Translations under genes and position numbers: made by a program
Source: Trichobilharzia regenti
Lineage: Eukaryota > Platyhelminthes > Trematoda > Strigeidida > Schistosomatidae
Assembly: GCA_944472135.2 (NCBI GenBank)
Contig: OX235263.1
Location: 83,856,721-83,920,720, forward strand
DNA length: 64,000 nucleotides
Direction: 5' to 3'
Shown: positions 32,666-42,589 of the stretch, in pieces
How the letters are laid out: each line of letters opens with the position of its first letter
Position numbering within the stretch: the first letter of the stretch is position 1
Notes under the pieces: model-generated
What the model was told of the DNA's origin: nothing
The model's input: only the letters and a program-made list of their open reading frames with translations
Databases searched by the model: none

Positions 32666-32699
32666 CAATAACCTTATTTTTCGCTGGAAGCAGGGTAGT

Positions 32700-33230
32700 A
32701 AAAGGACGCAGGATGGTGAAAGCCTTCGATTAACCAGTTAGCTGATGTGCCTTATTTCAATGAAAGCAAAAATAAGGCTGGGTACGTGGAACATTCGTAT
32801 AATGCACGAAACTAGAAAGGCCGCCCTGGTAGCCGCAGAAATGAGAAGATAGGGAATAGAAGTGTTGGAAATCTGCGAGAGCAGATGCAACGGATGTGGA
32901 AGGTGCCAGCTACCGACTGTACAAAATTCAATTCTGTGACAATCTGGCCACTGAAGCTGAGAAGGCAGCAGGCAAAATGGACCTGAGGACACTATATTAG
33001 ATAACCAAGTCTCTCTCCGGGAAGAGATCAACACAAGTGAAACATACAAAAGACAGCCAAGGGAACCCAATTATCAAGGAAGAAAGACAGATTAAACAAT
33101 GGGAGGATCACTTCAAAGGACTGTTGAATCGAACACTGCCTGCAACCCATCCAGAAATACCAACAACAGCGCACACACAACTGCAAGTTGACACCAATCC
33201 TCCAAAGCAAGCTGAAGTCTTGAATGCAAT
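32700..33230 (+). pseudogene. RTE endonuclease and linker remnant
   Basis: A stop-containing translation recovers an RTE-type endonuclease start (KAALVAAEMRR, LEICESRCNGCGRCQLPT), then jumps to the linker before the RT (QVKHTKDSQGNPIIKEERQ at 33,028-33,084). Most of the endonuclease is missing. Confidence 0.65.
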
Positions 33231-33531
33231 TTTAAAGGTTTACGTGATATCTCGTTCAACAACTTCTAATTAATTTATTCTCGCGTACCAAAGACAAAGC
33301 AAAAGCCAATAATTGATCGTCCAAACCAAGCGATATATTTAGGAACCAAAACAAACCGTTAGACGAACGCTTAGCTAGCTAGTGATCGTGCACGTGACAC
33401 GACGAGGTACCAAATGGCGGGGATGCTTGACCGGAAGCCTTCAGCTAAACAAGTCGACTTAAACAGTGGTGGTCAGCATCCAATGAGTGATTGCTGTGGT
33501 CAATAATTTTGGGGAATTATTTACCGCTACA
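33231..33531 (-). repeat. 3' LTR of gypsy element
   Basis: 301 bp; minus-strand start TGTAGCGGTAAATAATTC at 33,531 and end CTTTAAA at 33,231. Next to it on the internal side (33,532-33,560) the minus strand reads a G-rich tract ending GGGGGGAGTGAGC, a plausible polypurine tract. Confidence 0.88.
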
Positions 33532-34034
33532 GCTCACTCCCCCCTAGTGGGGTCGTGAGGACCCTAAGACAGAACCAGCCGGAAGTAAAAAAACTCGATG
33601 GTTCCCTTTCGGGTGAAAAAAATCTTCCGAGCGGCTTGGTGGTATGCCTACTGGTTTGTCTGCCTATGCTAATAGGGTGTTTGTACATAGCTTCCTGGTT
33701 GTTGTTCGTTGGATTCCGTGCTTCGTTTGTTTCCTGTCCAGTGCCCGTCGCACCTGGAAAAGAAAACAAGAACGCTAAGAACCATGTCGAGGAAAATGTA
33801 CGAAATGAGCTTTTTGGTTAAAAAAAATTGTGCGCATTTACTATACAGTAAAATAATGCTAAGTTCAGAACATCGAAAAAAAATACATCTAATTAATTTT
33901 TTTGTGTATGTTACATGAACTGTTGAGAAAAAACATTTTTGTGTGTTCGGTGGTACTGTATATAAAAAAAATTATACGTCAAAAAAAATAGTTAGTACCA
34001 CAAACGAGTGAGTTGCGTGAATCACACGACTTCG
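33532..34034 (-). other. 3' noncoding region of gypsy element
   Basis: Between the truncated pol stop and the 3' LTR. T/A homopolymer-rich around 33,820-33,990. Antisense ORFs at 33,555 and 33,709 (+) include a hydrophobic stretch but overlap each other and have no homology I recognise. Confidence 0.5.
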
Positions 34035-35222
34035 TTAAGTCAAATAAGTGTGCAAATGTTCTGGGAACCTTACGGTGCGTCCAGAACGGTTTTTCTTAGG
34101 AGGCTCAACCTTAGTAGCCAGTGGGCGAATGCCCTTGCAGTCAATAGTGTGACCCAGGAAGTCGAGTGAGTCAACACCGATTTGACACTTTTGAATATTG
34201 ATGGTAACACCATGTTGGCGTAACCTGTCAAATGCCAAGTCCAAGTGCCTAAGGTGAGTTTCCTTGTCTGGACTGGCAATGAGGCAGTCGTCTAAGTATG
34301 CGTATACAAAGTCGAGACCGCGAAATACTTCGTCAATGAAGCGTTGGAATGTTTGGGCTGCATTCCGAAGACCGAATGGCATACGTAGAAATTCAAAAAG
34401 TCCGAAAGGCGTAATGATAGCCGTTTTCGGGATATCTTCTGTTGCCATCGGGATTTGGTTATACGCTTTAACCAAGTCGATTTTGGAGAATATAGTCGCG
34501 CCGGATAAGGTTGCCGTCAAGTCGTGTATATGAGGCAACGGGTAGCAATCAGGGGTTGTTTTGGCATTCACTCGCCGGTAATCACCGGTGGGTCGCCAAT
34601 CGTTGCTATCCTTTTTCGGAACCATATGAAGTGGGGATGCCCATGGGCTATTCGAAGGTCGAATGATGCCAAGGCTAAGCATATGGTCAAATTCATTCCT
34701 GGCGATTCTCAGTTTGTCAGGAGCTAATCGTCGTGCTTTAGATGTCACAGGTTGTCCTGTGGTAATGATGTGGTGCATAACATTGCTGGTTATGCACGGT
34801 AGGTCGTTCGACGGGCAATTAAGTTCCGGATACTTGTCAACAATAGGTTGAAAAGTTGGATCAAGGATTGCCTTTATCTTAACGGGTGACAAACTAGGGC
34901 CTATGTAGCTGATGCCTTTGATAGACAGACTAGTAGTATTGTCAATCAGTCGTTTTCGGCGGACGTCTACGAGTAAATCATGATGATTAAGTAGGTCCGT
35001 GCCAATGATGGGCATTGTAACGTCAGCGAGAAGGAAAATCCACCGAATAGGTTTGCGTAAACCTACGTTCAGATAGACGTATTTCCTACCAAAGGTTGCG
35101 ATTGGTTTTCCATTTGCAGCCTGTAAGTTGAAGGTAGGTTCCTTCTGTCGATCTGCTGCTGTAGCAGGAAGGACGCTGACTTCGGCGCCTGTGTCGACTA
35201 AGTATCGAGTCTGGCTTATCAC
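34035..35222 (-). pseudogene. Gypsy Pol fragment: protease and reverse transcriptase, fused to the Pol C-terminus
   Basis: 395 codons. The retropepsin motif [12 protein letters not shown] is near residues 9-20. RT spans about 165-370 with [27 protein letters not shown] and the catalytic YLDD near 309-312. At about residue 373 the normal continuation (connection, RNase H, integrase) is lost and a short basic tail follows. The frame is -1 relative to gag. The true upstream end of the frame lies before 35,222; residues such as SRLLYIHDV precede the displayed start. RT motifs are intact, but without RNase H and integrase this copy cannot move by itself. Confidence 0.88.
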
Positions 35223-35269
35223 ATCATGGATGTAAAGTAGGCGGCTAGTGCCACCGGCGACGGTTGCCG

Positions 35270-36142
35270 CTAACGCGTGCCGGCGGGATAGTTTCCCGCA
35301 GACTTTGAGACATTTCCGAAGTTACAAGGCTTACGGCAACACTTCGCTTCTTGGCCATAGGTGTTGTGGTACCAGCACCAGTCAGGGTTTTTCAGTGAAC
35401 GTGGTTTGGACTTAGATCGACCACGTGAGTTCCTGCGTTGAGGAGATTTAGGACGACGGTCGGAGGATTTAGAATGCATGTTTGACCTAAACATCTGCTG
35501 GATGGAGTTGCATAACTCTATCATTGCAGGATCCTTACTCGAAGTCTGCTTAGTCATCGAGCATATTTCGGGAACAGACCGTTTAGTTATCTCTAGAATC
35601 CTATCTGCAGTAATAGCTAAGTCCTCTATTACAGTACCCTGAAGTGTCACAAGTACGGTCTGTACAGACTGTGGCAACTTGGTTAAGAAGAGTTCTCTAA
35701 ACAGTCCTTCGTCGAACTGACTTTGGCCGACGACTTCTTTCATTCTTGTCAGCATGCTCACGGCTGACTGATCTCCTAACTCGATGTTACGAAATAATTC
35801 ATCTAGACGTTGTCGGTCCGTGAGAACGTTTCTCCTGAGGAGGGATGCTTTCAGCAACTCGTACGAGTTACTTACCTCGGGACTCAACATCTGTGATGTT
35901 ACGTACTTGCTGAATTCCCGCGGTAGGGCGTGAATAACTGCAAGTAACTGTGAACGTTGATCGGTTATCCCATGCTCACAAAAATCTGCTTCAGCTAGCA
36001 GAAACCACGTTTCAGCATTATCTGGCCAGTATGGTACGAGCTGAATGGTTTTAGGAGTTGAGCGGATACGGATGACCTTGGGACTAAGATCACTCATGAC
36101 GAAAATTATGTCGAATAATATATGGTACAAGAACAAATACAA
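35270..36142 (-). CDS. Gypsy Gag with CHCC-type Cys-His box
   Basis: 290 codons. A retroviral-type capsid region is visible ([16 protein letters not shown] near residues 39-54, then LPQSVQTVL near 154-162). A basic Arg/Ser-rich stretch around 225-245 precedes the nucleic-acid box [18 protein letters not shown] near 252-270. This C-H-C-C arrangement, rather than CCHC, is known for the CsRn1/Kabuki/Boudicca group. Gag would package element RNA in cytoplasmic particles. It ends NYPAGTR; pol follows in the -1 frame about 50 nt downstream. The ATG chosen lies about 69 nt inside the 5' LTR boundary; a second Met near residue 15 is also possible. Confidence 0.85.
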   Translation of the reverse strand: MYLFLYHILFDIIFVMSDLSPKVIRIRSTPKTIQLVPYWPDNAETWFLLAEADFCEHGITDQRSQLLAVIHALPREFSKYVTSQMLSPEVSNSYELLKASLLRRNVLTDRQRLDELFRNIELGDQSAVSMLTRMKEVVGQSQFDEGLFRELFLTKLPQSVQTVLVTLQGTVIEDLAITADRILEITKRSVPEICSMTKQTSSKDPAMIELCNSIQQMFRSNMHSKSSDRRPKSPQRRNSRGRSKSKPRSLKNPDWCWYHNTYGQEAKCCRKPCNFGNVSKSAGNYPAGTR

Positions 36143-36179
36143 AATGGAACGAACTCACCGGGGTTATCTGCGGATTTTT

Positions 36180-36210
36180 CGTGGATGAAGTTCGCGGTTG
36201 GGCTCACCAG
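36180..36210 (-). promoter_or_regulatory. Candidate tRNA primer binding site of gypsy element
   Basis: Directly inside the 5' LTR the minus strand reads CTGGTGAGCCCAACCGCGAA. TGGTGA followed by CCCAAC resembles the complement of a tRNA-Trp 3' end, the primer reported for CsRn1 and Kabuki. The match is imperfect as judged by eye. Confidence 0.5.
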
Positions 36211-36511
36211 TTTAAAGGTTTACGTGATATCTCGTTCAACAACTTCTAATTAATTTATTCTCGCGTACCAAAGACAAAGCAAAAGCCAATAATTGATCGT
36301 CCAAACCAAGCGATATATTTAGGAACCAAAACAAGCCGTTAGACGAACGCTTAGCTAGCTAGTGATCGTGCACGTGACACGACGAGGTACCAAATGGCGG
36401 GGATGCTTGACCGGAAGCCTTCAGCTAAACAAGTCGACTTAAACAGTGGTGGTCAGCATCCAATGAGTGATTGCTGTGGTCAATAATTTTGGGGAATTAT
36501 TTACCGCTACA
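36211..36511 (-). repeat. 5' LTR of gypsy element
   Basis: 301 bp, same boundaries as 33,231-33,531 (minus strand TGTAGCGG...CTTTAAA). It is flanked on the outer side by CAAT and the resumption of the RTE reading frame. Confidence 0.88.
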
Positions 36512-37690
36512 CAATCAAACTTCTGAAAGCTGGAAAAGCAGCTGGACCAGATGGTATACCCCCTGAAGCACTGAAAGCGAGCACAGGGACGACAGCAGAT
36601 ATGCTGACTCTATTATTGCAAAAGGTTTGGAAGGAGGGAAAGGTGCCTACTGACTGGAGGAAAGGTTACCTCGTGAAACTACCAAAGAAGGGCGACTTAC
36701 GCCTCACTCTTCAAGAACTGGCGAGGAACCATGCTCCTATCGACGCCAAGTAAAATTCTGAGTCGCATCATCCTGGAGAGATTAAAGGACGCACTGGAGA
36801 CATAACTCCGACCAGAACAATCTAGATTCAGGAAAGGCGAATCATGTTCTGACCAAATTGCAACTCTACACATCATCATCGTACAAGGCGTGGAATGGCA
36901 ATCAAACCTCTACCTCAACTTTATAGACTTTGAGAAGGCTTTCGACGGCGTTGACCGTTGAGTAATTTGGAAACTACTCGAGTACTACGGCGTACCCCAA
37001 ATGTTCATCAACCTTACTCAAAAGCTGTACGACAACGGCACATGTCAAGTCATCCACAACGGAAAACTCAGCGAGACGTTTGCAGTAAACACAGGAGTCA
37101 GACAGGGGTGCGTATTATCACCAATGATATTCCTAATTGTGGTGGACTGGATAATGCGTCGGACAGTGGGAAACGAGCAGACAGGGATATCCTGGACCGA
37201 TGTGAAGAACCTAGAAGACCTGGATTTCGCGCGTGGATGATTTGTGTTTGTCATCATACAAAATCGAAGACTTACAAGCGACGACGGACAAACTGGTAGG
37301 AGAAGCGGCAAAGACGGGACTCCAAGTGAACATAGACGAAACGGAGGTTATGGAAATAACCAAACAACAACAAGAGCAGCAACATCCAGCGCCAATCCTA
37401 CCGACGGGAGGGATTTGAAAGAGGTTACTTCATGCACTTATTTAGGGAGCATTGTCTCAACTACAGACAGTCGGAACAGACGAAGATGTTAAATCGAGCG
37501 AGAATCGGGAAGGCGAGAAAAGCATTTATCAACCTGAAACCAATCTGGAAATCTTCGTCACTCAGCATCAACAACAAAATTTGGATTCTCAGTACAAACC
37601 TCAAGTCAGTTAGTTCTTCTATACGGATCAGAAACTTGGCGGGCGGGTCACAAAGAATATTTCCAACAGGCTAACTCAGACCTTTATCAA
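36512..37690 (+). pseudogene. RTE reverse transcriptase remnant
   Basis: Starts at the target duplication with KLLKAGKAAGPDGIPPEAL, then WKEGKVPTDWRKG and PKKGDL. After a frame loss near 36,690 the palm appears as NFIDFEKAFDGV (about 36,918-36,953) and GVRQGCVLSPMIF (37,095-37,135). The FADD box is destroyed near 37,225-37,245, where LDFA runs into a short insertion and stop before DDLCLSSYK. The thumb region (TGLQVNIDETEVM) follows in another frame. Many stops: inactive. Confidence 0.78.
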
Positions 37691-38060
37691 CAACTGTCTT
37701 CGCTCTATACTGAAGATCAGATCGCCAGGCCGGAAAGAATCACCAGCAAGAAACTATAGGAACAAACAAAACAAGAACCAATCGCCAACCAACAAATATG
37801 CAGGAGAAAGTGGAGATGGATTGGACACTCGCTGAGGAGGCCGCTGGGTGACATCGCGCGTGCATCAGGCCGTTGAATGAAACCCGAAGGGGAATCAGTG
37901 AGTGGGACGTCCGAGGGTGACACGGAGGAGATCATGTGAAGAGGAGTTGAAACAGTATGGATTAACATGGACACAGGTGAAAAGTACAGCAGAAGACAGA
38001 AGCATTTGGAGACGTGCAGTTGAAGCCCTATGTTCCAATAGGAACCCAAGGCAACAATAA

Positions 38061-39230
38061 TATTAATACGTCATACACACTTACTCCACTATCGTAGTAA
38101 GTCGCTCTGGTGGTTTATTGACAGGGTATATTTTCGAATGCATCGTAAATGAAATTTCACACTGAAAATTGTTTCCTGGTGTACATATTACAGGTGGAAT
38201 TACACTCTTGAACTGCATTGCATTTGCTGCACTTTTATCAAGAAACGCCACTTGATACTGATATCTGTTTAATGTAATGCATTTAATGGAGACAGTAAGG
38301 CCAAAAGTGGAACGTATATTATCGAATTTTCATGAAATAATGCTGGTATACTTTAACCTACTTATTGAAACACCTTGATACTCACGGAATAGGGGTGTCG
38401 CCACTTCACAAAAAGGGGAAGGCCACTTAATTGCTTCACCTATCGTTCGCCTTTTTACCTGTTCTTCAGATAGACCGGAATAGTTAACTGCCACCATTGT
38501 CTTTTACACCTCTTCCAGTTTTGCCACCCAACTCTGTTCACGTCGTTGACAAGACTTTTAGCCCATTTACGCTTAAGAAACTACCCATCCTGACGTTTTC
38601 TCGGGGTCTTTGCTACGGAGTTGGTATTACGCATTCAGAGAACACACACGAAACAACTGTTTGAGGCCAGTCACGTCTGACCTGCCGGAAATGGTTTGTG
38701 AAGTTGTTTCTGTATTAATTACTTACCGTCCTCTACAGACCACTGTAAGTTAAGTTGAGATGGAGAAATTTCGGTTTCGACCATTTTTAGCTCTCTCCCT
38801 TCACAGCGAACAGGTAACTACATTATACTATAATACATCCACGTATTCACGTTCTGCTATTTACTAAGCTCTGAATGCGATAAACTACTAACAATGTTGC
38901 ATTAAAAAGTATCTTTTGTAAGAAAAACCGAACTTAGAAGTACACAGACGAAACTCGTAAGTAACCGCACAAATAAATTAATAAAACACTCGAAAAGAAT
39001 GTTCAGTTATAAAACGACAGATACTCGTCAAGCGTACATAATACAAGTAACCATAAAATCATGATATGGGTACTTGAATCAGTTTTAGAAGCCTTCAGGT
39101 AGAGGTTTCAAGTGGCTAAAGGTATTGACGTTCACGGATAGTACGAAGTATAACAACGCAAGATTTAATACCTACAACCGTTATAGTAATCGTTCCACGT
39201 GGACCAAAAGCAAAACAAAACGTCAGAACT
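38061..39230. other. No gene recognised
   Basis: No ORF longer than chance, no transposon protein and no long repeat matched elsewhere in the window. Possibly old intergenic or transposon-derived DNA. Confidence 0.5.
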
Positions 39231-39235
39231 ATAGT

Positions 39236-39275
39236 ATAATTTATTCCTGTTTATGCAGGAACATACCAAATTTAT
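39236..39275 (-). repeat. Isolated 3' tail of a CR1-like element
   Basis: TTTATTCCTGTTTATGCAGGAACATACC matches the terminal 40 bp of copy B (21,310-21,340) and, inverted, copy C (about 32,625-32,650). A severely 5'-truncated insertion is the simplest explanation. It directly abuts the truncated gypsy copy that follows. Confidence 0.55.
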
Positions 39276-41270
39276 ACAAACGTGTTTGAAACGAGCATCA
39301 GGGATAAGAAAGATGCCAAGAGGGTTTTTGGTGTGTTCAGTACCGCCTCAACTTTACTGCCCAGTGGGCAAATACCTTTACAGTCCGTGGTGTGGTCCAG
39401 AAAGTTAAGTGGGCCAACGCCTATCTGAAACTTTTGAATATTAATGGCAACACCATGTAAGCGTAATCTTTCGAATGCCAAGTGTCTGAAGTGAGTTTCC
39501 TTGTCTGGACTGGCAATAAGGCAGTCTAAGTATGAATGTTCAAAGTCCAGACCGCGAAATACTTCGTCAATGAAGCGTTGGAATGTTTGTGTTGCATTCC
39601 GGAGACCGAATAGCATACATAGAAATTAAAAAGTCCGAAAGGTATAATGATTGCCGTTTTCGGAATGTTATCTGGTGCCATCAGGGTTTGGTTAGACGCT
39701 TTAACCAAGTCTATTTTCGAGAATACAGTTGCAGCAGTTAATGTTACCGTCAAGTAGTGTATGTGAGGCGATAATTAGCAATCCCGGGTTGTTCTGGCGT
39801 TTACTTGTCGGTAATAACCAGTGGGTCACCAATCGTTGTTCTTTTTTCGGTACCACATGCAGCGGGGTTGCCCATGGTTTATTCGATGACCCAATGGTGA
39901 GCATATGGTCGAATTCATTTCTAGCGAGCCGTTGTTTGTTCCGAGCAAGTCATCGTGCTTTAGATGTCACGGGTTGTCCTGAGGCTATGATGTGGTGCAT
40001 AACATTGCTGGTTATGCACGGTAGATCGTTAGACGGGCAATTGAGTTCCAGGTGCTCATCAACAATGGGATGGAGAATTGAATCAAGGATTGCCTTCTTC
40101 TTAACGAGTGACAAGCTATGACCTTCACAGGTGATGCTTTAATAGACAGTCTAGTAATACCGCCTATCAATCGTTTTCGGCGGACGTCTACGAGTATATC
40201 ATGATGATTAGGTAGGTCCGTGCCAATGATGGGCATTGTAACGTCAGCGAGAAGGAAAATCCACGGAATAGGTTTGCGTGAAGCTTCGTTCACACAGATG
40301 CATTTCCTACCAAAAGTTGCAATCGGTTTACCATTCGCAGCCTGCGAATTGAAGGTAGGTTCCTTTTTTCAACCTGCTGCTGTGGCAAGAAGGACACTGA
40401 CTTCGGCACCTGTGTCGACTGGGTGTCAGGCCTGGCTGACCACGTCACGAATTAAAGTAGGCGACTAGCGCAACAATTGCCGTTGACGAGTGCTGTCAGG
40501 ATAGTTCCCCATAGTCTGTGTGACATTACCGAAATTTCAAGGTTTTCGGCAATATGTCTCTTCCTGACCATAGGTATTTTGATTGCAACACCAGTTACGG
40601 TTATTAAATGAACGTGGCTTGGATTTTGACCGACTACGTGGGTTTCACCATTGAAGGGAATTGGGACAACGATAGGAGGAAGCACAAGGATTGTGTGACA
40701 TAAGTAGTTGCTGGGTGGAGTTGCATAACTCTACCACTGCATTGTCCCTTCTCGAATTCTGTTCAGCCAGTAGGCATATTTCAGTAACTGGCTGTTTTGT
40801 TATTTTCTAGAATTTTATCTACAGAAGCAGCTAAGCCGTCTATAATGGCATCTTGAAGTGTCACAGCCTGTGGTAATTTAGATAAGAACAGTTCTCTGAG
40901 AAGTCCCTCATCGAACTGACGTTGGCCAATAACTCCCCTCATTCTTGTTAGCATGTTCAACTAACTCCGCGTTGCGAAATAATTCGTCAAGATGCTGTCA
41001 GTCTGTGGGGCCGTTTCTCTTTAGGAGGGTTGCTTTAAGCAACTCAGACGGTTTACTTACCTCTGGGCTCGACATATGTACAGATACGCACTTGCTGAAT
41101 TCCCGCGTTAAGGAGTGAACGACTGCAAGGAACTGTGAACGTTGATCAGTTAACCCAGAAACCATAGTCGGCTATCTGAAACCATTATCTGGTCAAAATG
41201 GTACTAGCTGAATAGTTTTGATAGTTGATCGAATACGGATGACCTCAGGAGCATGATCAGAGCGGAATAT
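39276..41270 (-). mobile_element. Old decayed gypsy copy (CsRn1/Boudicca type)
   Basis: Collinear with gag-protease-RT of the element at 33.2-36.5 kb, but with many frameshifts and stops. No LTR can be seen at either end, and there is no RNase H or integrase. The RT side reaches slightly further than the young copy (GICPLGSKVEAVLNTPKTLLASFL), showing the normal continuation that the young copy has lost. Confidence 0.8.
39290..41270 (-). pseudogene. Gag-protease-RT remnants of old gypsy copy
   Basis: RT pieces at 39,272-39,616 and 39,526-39,904 ([20 protein letters not shown]; the YLDD box has lost an Asp and reads SYLDCLIAS), a protease-proximal piece at 40,012-40,293 ([17 protein letters not shown]), and gag traces from 40,500 to 41,250. 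The gag Cys-His region is also damaged. Inactive. Confidence 0.78.
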
Positions 41271-42337
41271 GTATAGTTTAAAAACAGTACAGGAAAAAAT
41301 TAATGTGAGTAACGAATCCCCGAGGAATGTTCAGGTCGTATCAAGAAATTTTTGTGTAAGTGAATGAGGCAGGAAAATGTCTACCCATAATCTGCGAATA
41401 ATCACATAAACTTTGTAGTTCGCATGTACTGTTACCTATAAATGAGTTTCAAACATGTGCTACGAAAGAGTATCTTATCACTAGATAAGGTCTCTACTGG
41501 AAACACTTATCTATCTTCAGAGAATAGTTTGAAAATAATGGACCTGGTCGTATCAGCGTGAATTGAAACTGACGACACCTTACTCCCAACCCCCAATAAG
41601 TTTCTGGTTGTACATGGGCTATATGTACATATACGCGGGAATCAGCTAAGTGGTTCTGTCCAACTGTTCATAGTATTCATATGACAGATGACAATCTTTC
41701 AGCTGATTCGAACTAATCAGTTGTAGTAAGGTTAATGAAGCATTTGTTTGAAATATGCACTGGATGTAGTTCGGGCATTAGAATCTGTGACTCTGAATCA
41801 AAGATAGCTGCTACCCTACCACTTCAATTGTTGTATCGTAGTTTAGAATAACTGTGAAACATGTACAGCAGTTGTTTTGACCAAACTATGCTGCGTGCTC
41901 ACTTATTTTTATGGCTATAATGAATAAACATTACTGTCAAAGTTAACCTAGTCACGGTGTAAACTCAATGCGAAAATAAATTTCATCCATTCATATATTT
42001 ATTACGAAGTGAATATACATCTAGTGGGACGAGAAGCGAATCACAAAGAAAACCCGTATTTGTGACCAAAAATAAATAATCAAACATAGCTAGGAGAATT
42101 ATAAGGTAATAAGGAGAGCGAAATTAGACCACATTAACCATAAGAACATTATGTTTGAAGGTTTGTCACATAACTGTAAAATTCGAAAGAGCTTGATTTA
42201 TCGAATAAAAGGACCATTAAATAAACATTATAATCAGAATGATATCGACTACAGTTTCTTTCGAAGCGAATTGGCATGACGAATATAATTAGGTCAGGGG
42301 AGTTGTTGAACTGTAAGAAGACGCGAAGGCATTTTAT
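41271..42337. other. Intergenic or 3' flank of USP gene; no gene recognised
   Basis: AT-rich and stop-rich in all frames. It holds the presumed 3' untranslated region of the minus-strand USP gene. An AATAAA on the minus strand overlaps the USP stop codon (TGAATAAA at 42,333-42,340); others lie further out (e.g. near 42,000). The real cleavage site cannot be fixed by eye. Confidence 0.5.
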
Positions 42338-42589
42338 TCACTCAATCTCCATCAAATCTTGATCTTGCAGATTTATGGATGAATTAACATTTCTCGCTCG
42401 ATTGTCATGAATATAAGCTTTAGAAGTTGGATATTGATCTGGAGACAGACTACTATTTGAAAGACTATTTTCATCTGTTTCAGATGAGGAGTCTTCTTGT
42501 TCTTGGTCATTACTTTTGTTCTCACTGCACATCAACAACATATGACCAACTCGACGGCGAACATACACCAACACGTAAGCTGCATTAGT
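42338..42589 (-). CDS. USP15-like: USP exon: C-terminal exon with stop
   Basis: 252 nt, 83 residues plus TGA. Begins at acceptor CTACTTTATAG with [13 protein letters not shown], the last beta strand of the USP fold (compare KAAYVLFYQRR in human USP15). A Ser/Asp/Glu-rich tail of about 65 residues follows ([13 protein letters not shown]) with no domain. The stop is TGA, immediately overlapped by AATAAA. Confidence 0.88.
   Translation of the reverse strand, partial: TNAAYVLVYVRRRVGHMLLMCSENKSNDQEQEDSSSETDENSLSNSSLSPDQYPTSKAYIHDNRARNVNSSINLQDQDLMEIE

Larger units (their letters stand above)
33231..36511 (-). mobile_element. Internally deleted gypsy element of CsRn1/Boudicca type
   Basis: Two 301-bp LTRs that differ at about one site (AAACAAACC versus AAACAAGCC) bound a 2.7-kb internal region with gag, protease and RT. 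RNase H and the integrase core are missing: after the RT block [19 protein letters not shown] the frame runs straight into a basic tail ([10 protein letters not shown]) typical of the end of such polyproteins. CAAT flanks the element (33,227-33,230 and 36,512-36,515) and the interrupted RTE frame is restored when one copy is counted. The nearly identical LTRs imply recent insertion. Confidence 0.9.
32700..38060 (+). mobile_element. Decayed SR2-like RTE non-LTR element, split by a gypsy element
   Basis: The left part (about 32,700-33,230) contains an endonuclease N-terminus (GIEVLEICESRCNG) followed, after an internal deletion, by the linker (EERQIKQWEDHFKGLLN). The right part (36,512-38,060) continues with KLLKAGKAAGPDGIPPEAL and the rest of the RT. 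The coding frame joins across the inserted element through the CAAT target duplication. The 3' end (GAAGCCCTATGTTCCA then AATAATATTAATA) also ends two other RTE fragments at 52,980 and 62,195. Confidence 0.8.

Noticed and set aside
33555..33821. 88-codon ORF with a hydrophobic segment as an env-like gene of the gypsy element
   Set aside because: It is on the opposite strand to gag and pol, is GC-shifted by the LTR-adjacent tract, and has no envelope features beyond hydrophobicity.
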